Positions 6,389 through 7,442 of a stretch of DNA of 7,442 nt are shown here, in pieces. Within the stretch, counting starts at the first letter, position 1, and each line of letters opens with the position of its first letter. Both the position numbers and the translations under genes were made by a program. Source of the stretch: Mariprofundaceae bacterium (GTDB lineage Bacteria; Pseudomonadota; Zetaproteobacteria; Mariprofundales; Mariprofundaceae); assembly GCA_030950875.1 (NCBI GenBank), contig JAUZQS010000173.1:1-7442 (forward strand), written 5' to 3'. The notes under the pieces were generated by a model. That model made no database searches. It was not told the DNA's origin and saw nothing but the letters and a program-made list of their open reading frames with translations.

Positions 6389-6553
6389 ATGAATATATTG
6401 AGCATTTTTAGTACCTATACAAAGGTTGTTTTGAGAGAGAAAAAACACTCTTTAAGTGATGCTTTTAAACTTTTAACGCAAATGCCAAGTGATTTTATGG
6501 CAGAAGGCCGCCAAGATGATAAACCGCAAGAGCGTGAAAACCAGGTGCACTAA
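6389..6553 (+). pseudogene. Antitoxin remnant: VapB (AbrB-type) C-terminal tail without DNA-binding domain
   Basis: This 54-residue frame begins 19 nt after dnaN. From residue 13 (VVLREKKHSL, then the block MPSDFMAEGRQDDKPQERE) it resembles the toxin-neutralising tail of AbrB/MazE-fold VapB antitoxins, which end in a pattern like DFM..R.Q...QERE. The first 12 residues do not match, and the roughly 35-residue DNA-binding domain that should precede the tail is missing; there is no room for it before the dnaN stop. No Shine-Dalgarno precedes the ATG. No vapC toxin gene follows. I call it a remnant of a toxin-antitoxin module, but a short expressed antitoxin tail coupled to dnaN translation is possible. 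The assignment rests on remembered family patterns. Confidence 0.55.
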
Positions 6554-6631
6554 AAATTCCTTATTTTGCCTTTAATATGCAATATCAAGGAAATCAAGGG
6601 CGTATATAGAAGAGCAATCAATAGGAATCGT

Positions 6632-7168
6632 ATGCCATATTTAATCGAAGAACATAAGCACAGATATGCTTCTTGGGCTGCTAGCCGTGCATCAAGTGTT
6701 AAAGGTTGTCGCTTTACAGTTTTGCAAGGGAAAATGTTGCTAGAGAAAATAGGCATGCTTTCTTTGGTGAATTATCCTGACAAATTACCAATCTCAAATA
6801 AAATGGATGTAAAGCATAAAGAATGGCGGCTTTCAATTATTTCCGAAGCCGAAAAAATGAGCTTACTATTTACTCATGGTGTAGCCGCAAAACTAATTAA
6901 TATGTATTTAAAAACTATTTTTGTATGTGGAGGCTATAACTCTCATCAAAATGTAGTTGCCCTGCATCCTCCTATTGATGCTGTGTTATTAAAATCACTA
7001 AGGTTAAATAATATTGGTGGGTATAAGGTACAGTGGAAACAAGCAGAAAAAGCAAAATGGTCTAAGTTTTCGTCAGAAGAATACGAAAAGGTTATAAAGT
7101 GCATCAAAGAATATATGAATGAAAAACCTTTATGGCTAATAGAAGAGCACTGGCAAGGGTATCAATAA
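6632..7168 (+). CDS. Hypothetical protein in an integron-type gene cassette
   Basis: The product is 178 residues, starting MPYLIEEHKHRYASWAASRA. I chose the ATG at 6632 because AGGA (6623-6626) lies 5 nt upstream; the frame extends back to a TTG at 6566 but the extra 22 residues look like random sequence. It has no signal peptide or obvious membrane span, is rich in Lys/Trp and appears cytosolic. Distinct blocks are SVKGCRFTVLQGK, FTHGVAAKLINMYLKTIFVCGG, ALHPPIDAVLL, RWSKFSSEEYE-like (here KWSKFSSEEYE) and a C-terminal LWLIEEHWQGYQ. It ends 6 nt before an attC site, as cassette genes do. I have an impression of similar unnamed proteins in other integrons but cannot confirm it. No function can be assigned. 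Confidence 0.85.
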   Translation: MPYLIEEHKHRYASWAASRASSVKGCRFTVLQGKMLLEKIGMLSLVNYPDKLPISNKMDVKHKEWRLSIISEAEKMSLLFTHGVAAKLINMYLKTIFVCGGYNSHQNVVALHPPIDAVLLKSLRLNNIGGYKVQWKQAEKAKWSKFSSEEYEKVIKCIKEYMNEKPLWLIEEHWQGYQ

Positions 7169-7174
7169 AAAAAT

Positions 7175-7272
7175 TGCTAACGAATAGCTCCAGCGGACAG
7201 TTTAAAGTGGCACGTTTTTGCGAATGCAAAAAAAGTGACGCTTTAAACTGCCGCACAGCTTCAACGTTAGTC
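7175..7272 (+). repeat. Integron attC recombination site
   Basis: The site folds as a near-complete hairpin. The outer R boxes CTAACG (7177-7182) and CGTTAG (7265-7270) are exact complements. An unpaired central spacer follows (7183-7185 against 7261-7264), then AGCT (7186-7189) with AGCT (7257-7260), GCGG (7193-7196) with CCGC (7251-7254), and CAGTTTAAAG (7198-7207) with CTTTAAACTG (7241-7250). The left arm has two extra bases, one C of 7190-7191 and A7197, which would stick out as G and T on the bottom strand, as in known attC sites. The apex is a variable stem (TTTTTGC 7215-7221 with GCAAAAA 7226-7232). Crossover would be G7266/T7267 within GTTAGTC, a one-base departure from GTTRRRY. Confidence 0.88.
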
Positions 7273-7275
7273 CCC

Positions 7276-7304
7276 TTGAAAGGTTATGCATATTAATTTA
7301 TAAT
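7276..7304 (+). promoter_or_regulatory. Cassette-borne sigma70 promoter for the vapB-family gene
   Basis: TTGAAA (7276-7281) and a perfect TATAAT (7299-7304) are separated by 17 nt, the ideal spacing. It lies right after the attC crossover point, so the cassette carries its own promoter. Self-expressed toxin-antitoxin cassettes are common in large chromosomal integrons. Confidence 0.8.
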
Positions 7305-7316
7305 TCTATGCATAAC
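7283..7316. promoter_or_regulatory. Paired operator-like palindromes over the vapB promoter
   Basis: GTTATGCATA (7283-7292) is the exact reverse complement of TATGCATAAC (7307-7316), with the -10 box between them. Each arm also holds the self-palindrome TATGCATA (7285-7292 and 7307-7314). Their centres are 22 bp apart, close to two helical turns. This suits binding by a toxin-antitoxin complex that represses its own promoter, as known for VapBC systems. Confidence 0.7.
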
Positions 7317-7329
7317 TTATGGAGGAAAT

Positions 7330-7442
7330 ATGAGAACGACTTTAGATTTACCCGAAAGCTTACTCAATGAAGCAATGCATGTTACACATACACGTACGAA
7401 AACGGCTGTAATTATCAGAGCCTTGGAAGAGTTGTTAACAAA
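7330..7442 (+). CDS. VapB-family type II antitoxin (N-terminal part, runs off window)
   Basis: The visible 37 residues are MRTTLDLPESLLNEAMHVTH followed by TRTKTAVIIRALEELLT. This matches the N-terminus of a short VapB-type antitoxin class with a ribbon-helix-helix-like fold: a strand (RTTLDLPE) for DNA contact and helices around TKTAVIIRALEEL. Such antitoxins bind and neutralise a PIN-domain RNase toxin (VapC) and autorepress. A strong Shine-Dalgarno GGAGG (7321-7325) sits 4 nt before the ATG, and a promoter with operator-like palindromes lies upstream. It is the first gene of the cassette after the attC site. The toxin gene, expected immediately downstream, is outside the window, so the pairing is inference. 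Confidence 0.85.
   Translation, partial: MRTTLDLPESLLNEAMHVTHTRTKTAVIIRALEELLT

Noticed and set aside
6566..6631. Upstream TTG start for the cassette protein
   Set aside because: No ribosome binding site and unconvincing added residues; AGGA lies properly placed before the ATG at 6632.
6224..6756. Minus-strand frames across the dnaN end and the cassette
   Set aside because: No start signals or recognisable protein motifs; they overlap supported plus-strand genes.
7198..7250. Rho-independent terminator
   Set aside because: The hairpin has no trailing T-run and its outer R boxes, central spacer and bulges are those of attC.

Overview
The window spans a bacterial chromosomal replication origin. 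On the minus strand is the cluster rpmH-rnpA-yidD-yidC-mnmE (mnmE cut by the left edge). Facing away from it on the plus strand is dnaA, then an AT-rich origin with DnaA boxes and DnaA-trio repeats, then dnaN. This order and the protein sequences fit a proteobacterium. The AT-rich sequence, an origin with a single GATC, and a YidC with lysine where E. coli has its groove arginine argue against an enteric-type gammaproteobacterium. A marine or iron-oxidising lineage such as Zetaproteobacteria is possible but is only a guess.

Region by region. 1-3261 (minus): mnmE (tRNA wobble modification GTPase), yidC (membrane protein insertase), yidD, rnpA (RNase P protein) and rpmH (ribosomal protein L34), tightly packed with overlaps and driven from a good sigma70-type promoter at 3295-3322. 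3262-3603: divergent promoter region with DnaA-box-like sites and a 162-bp element (3370-3531) closed by 19-nt inverted repeats, either a structured dnaA leader RNA or a small non-autonomous transposon. 3604-4917: dnaA. 4918-5268: oriC, with the unwinding module directly against the dnaN ribosome binding site. 5269-6369: dnaN.

Downstream of dnaN, where many bacteria carry recF and/or gyrB, the window turns into accessory DNA. A 54-codon ORF (6389-6553) looks like a VapB-type antitoxin tail without its DNA-binding domain. Next come an unnamed 178-residue protein (6632-7168), a textbook-like integron attC site (7175-7272), and the start of a second cassette that carries its own promoter, a pair of operator-like palindromes and the first 37 codons of a VapB-family antitoxin. 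This looks like the first units of an integron cassette array, or a cluster of attC sites lacking an integrase, sitting a few hundred bases from the replication origin. No integrase is visible in the window.

The most unusual points are the cassette array at the origin, the 162-bp folded element before dnaA, and an rnpA whose conserved N-terminus is encoded upstream of its first ATG with only a CTG overlapping the rpmH stop as a possible start.
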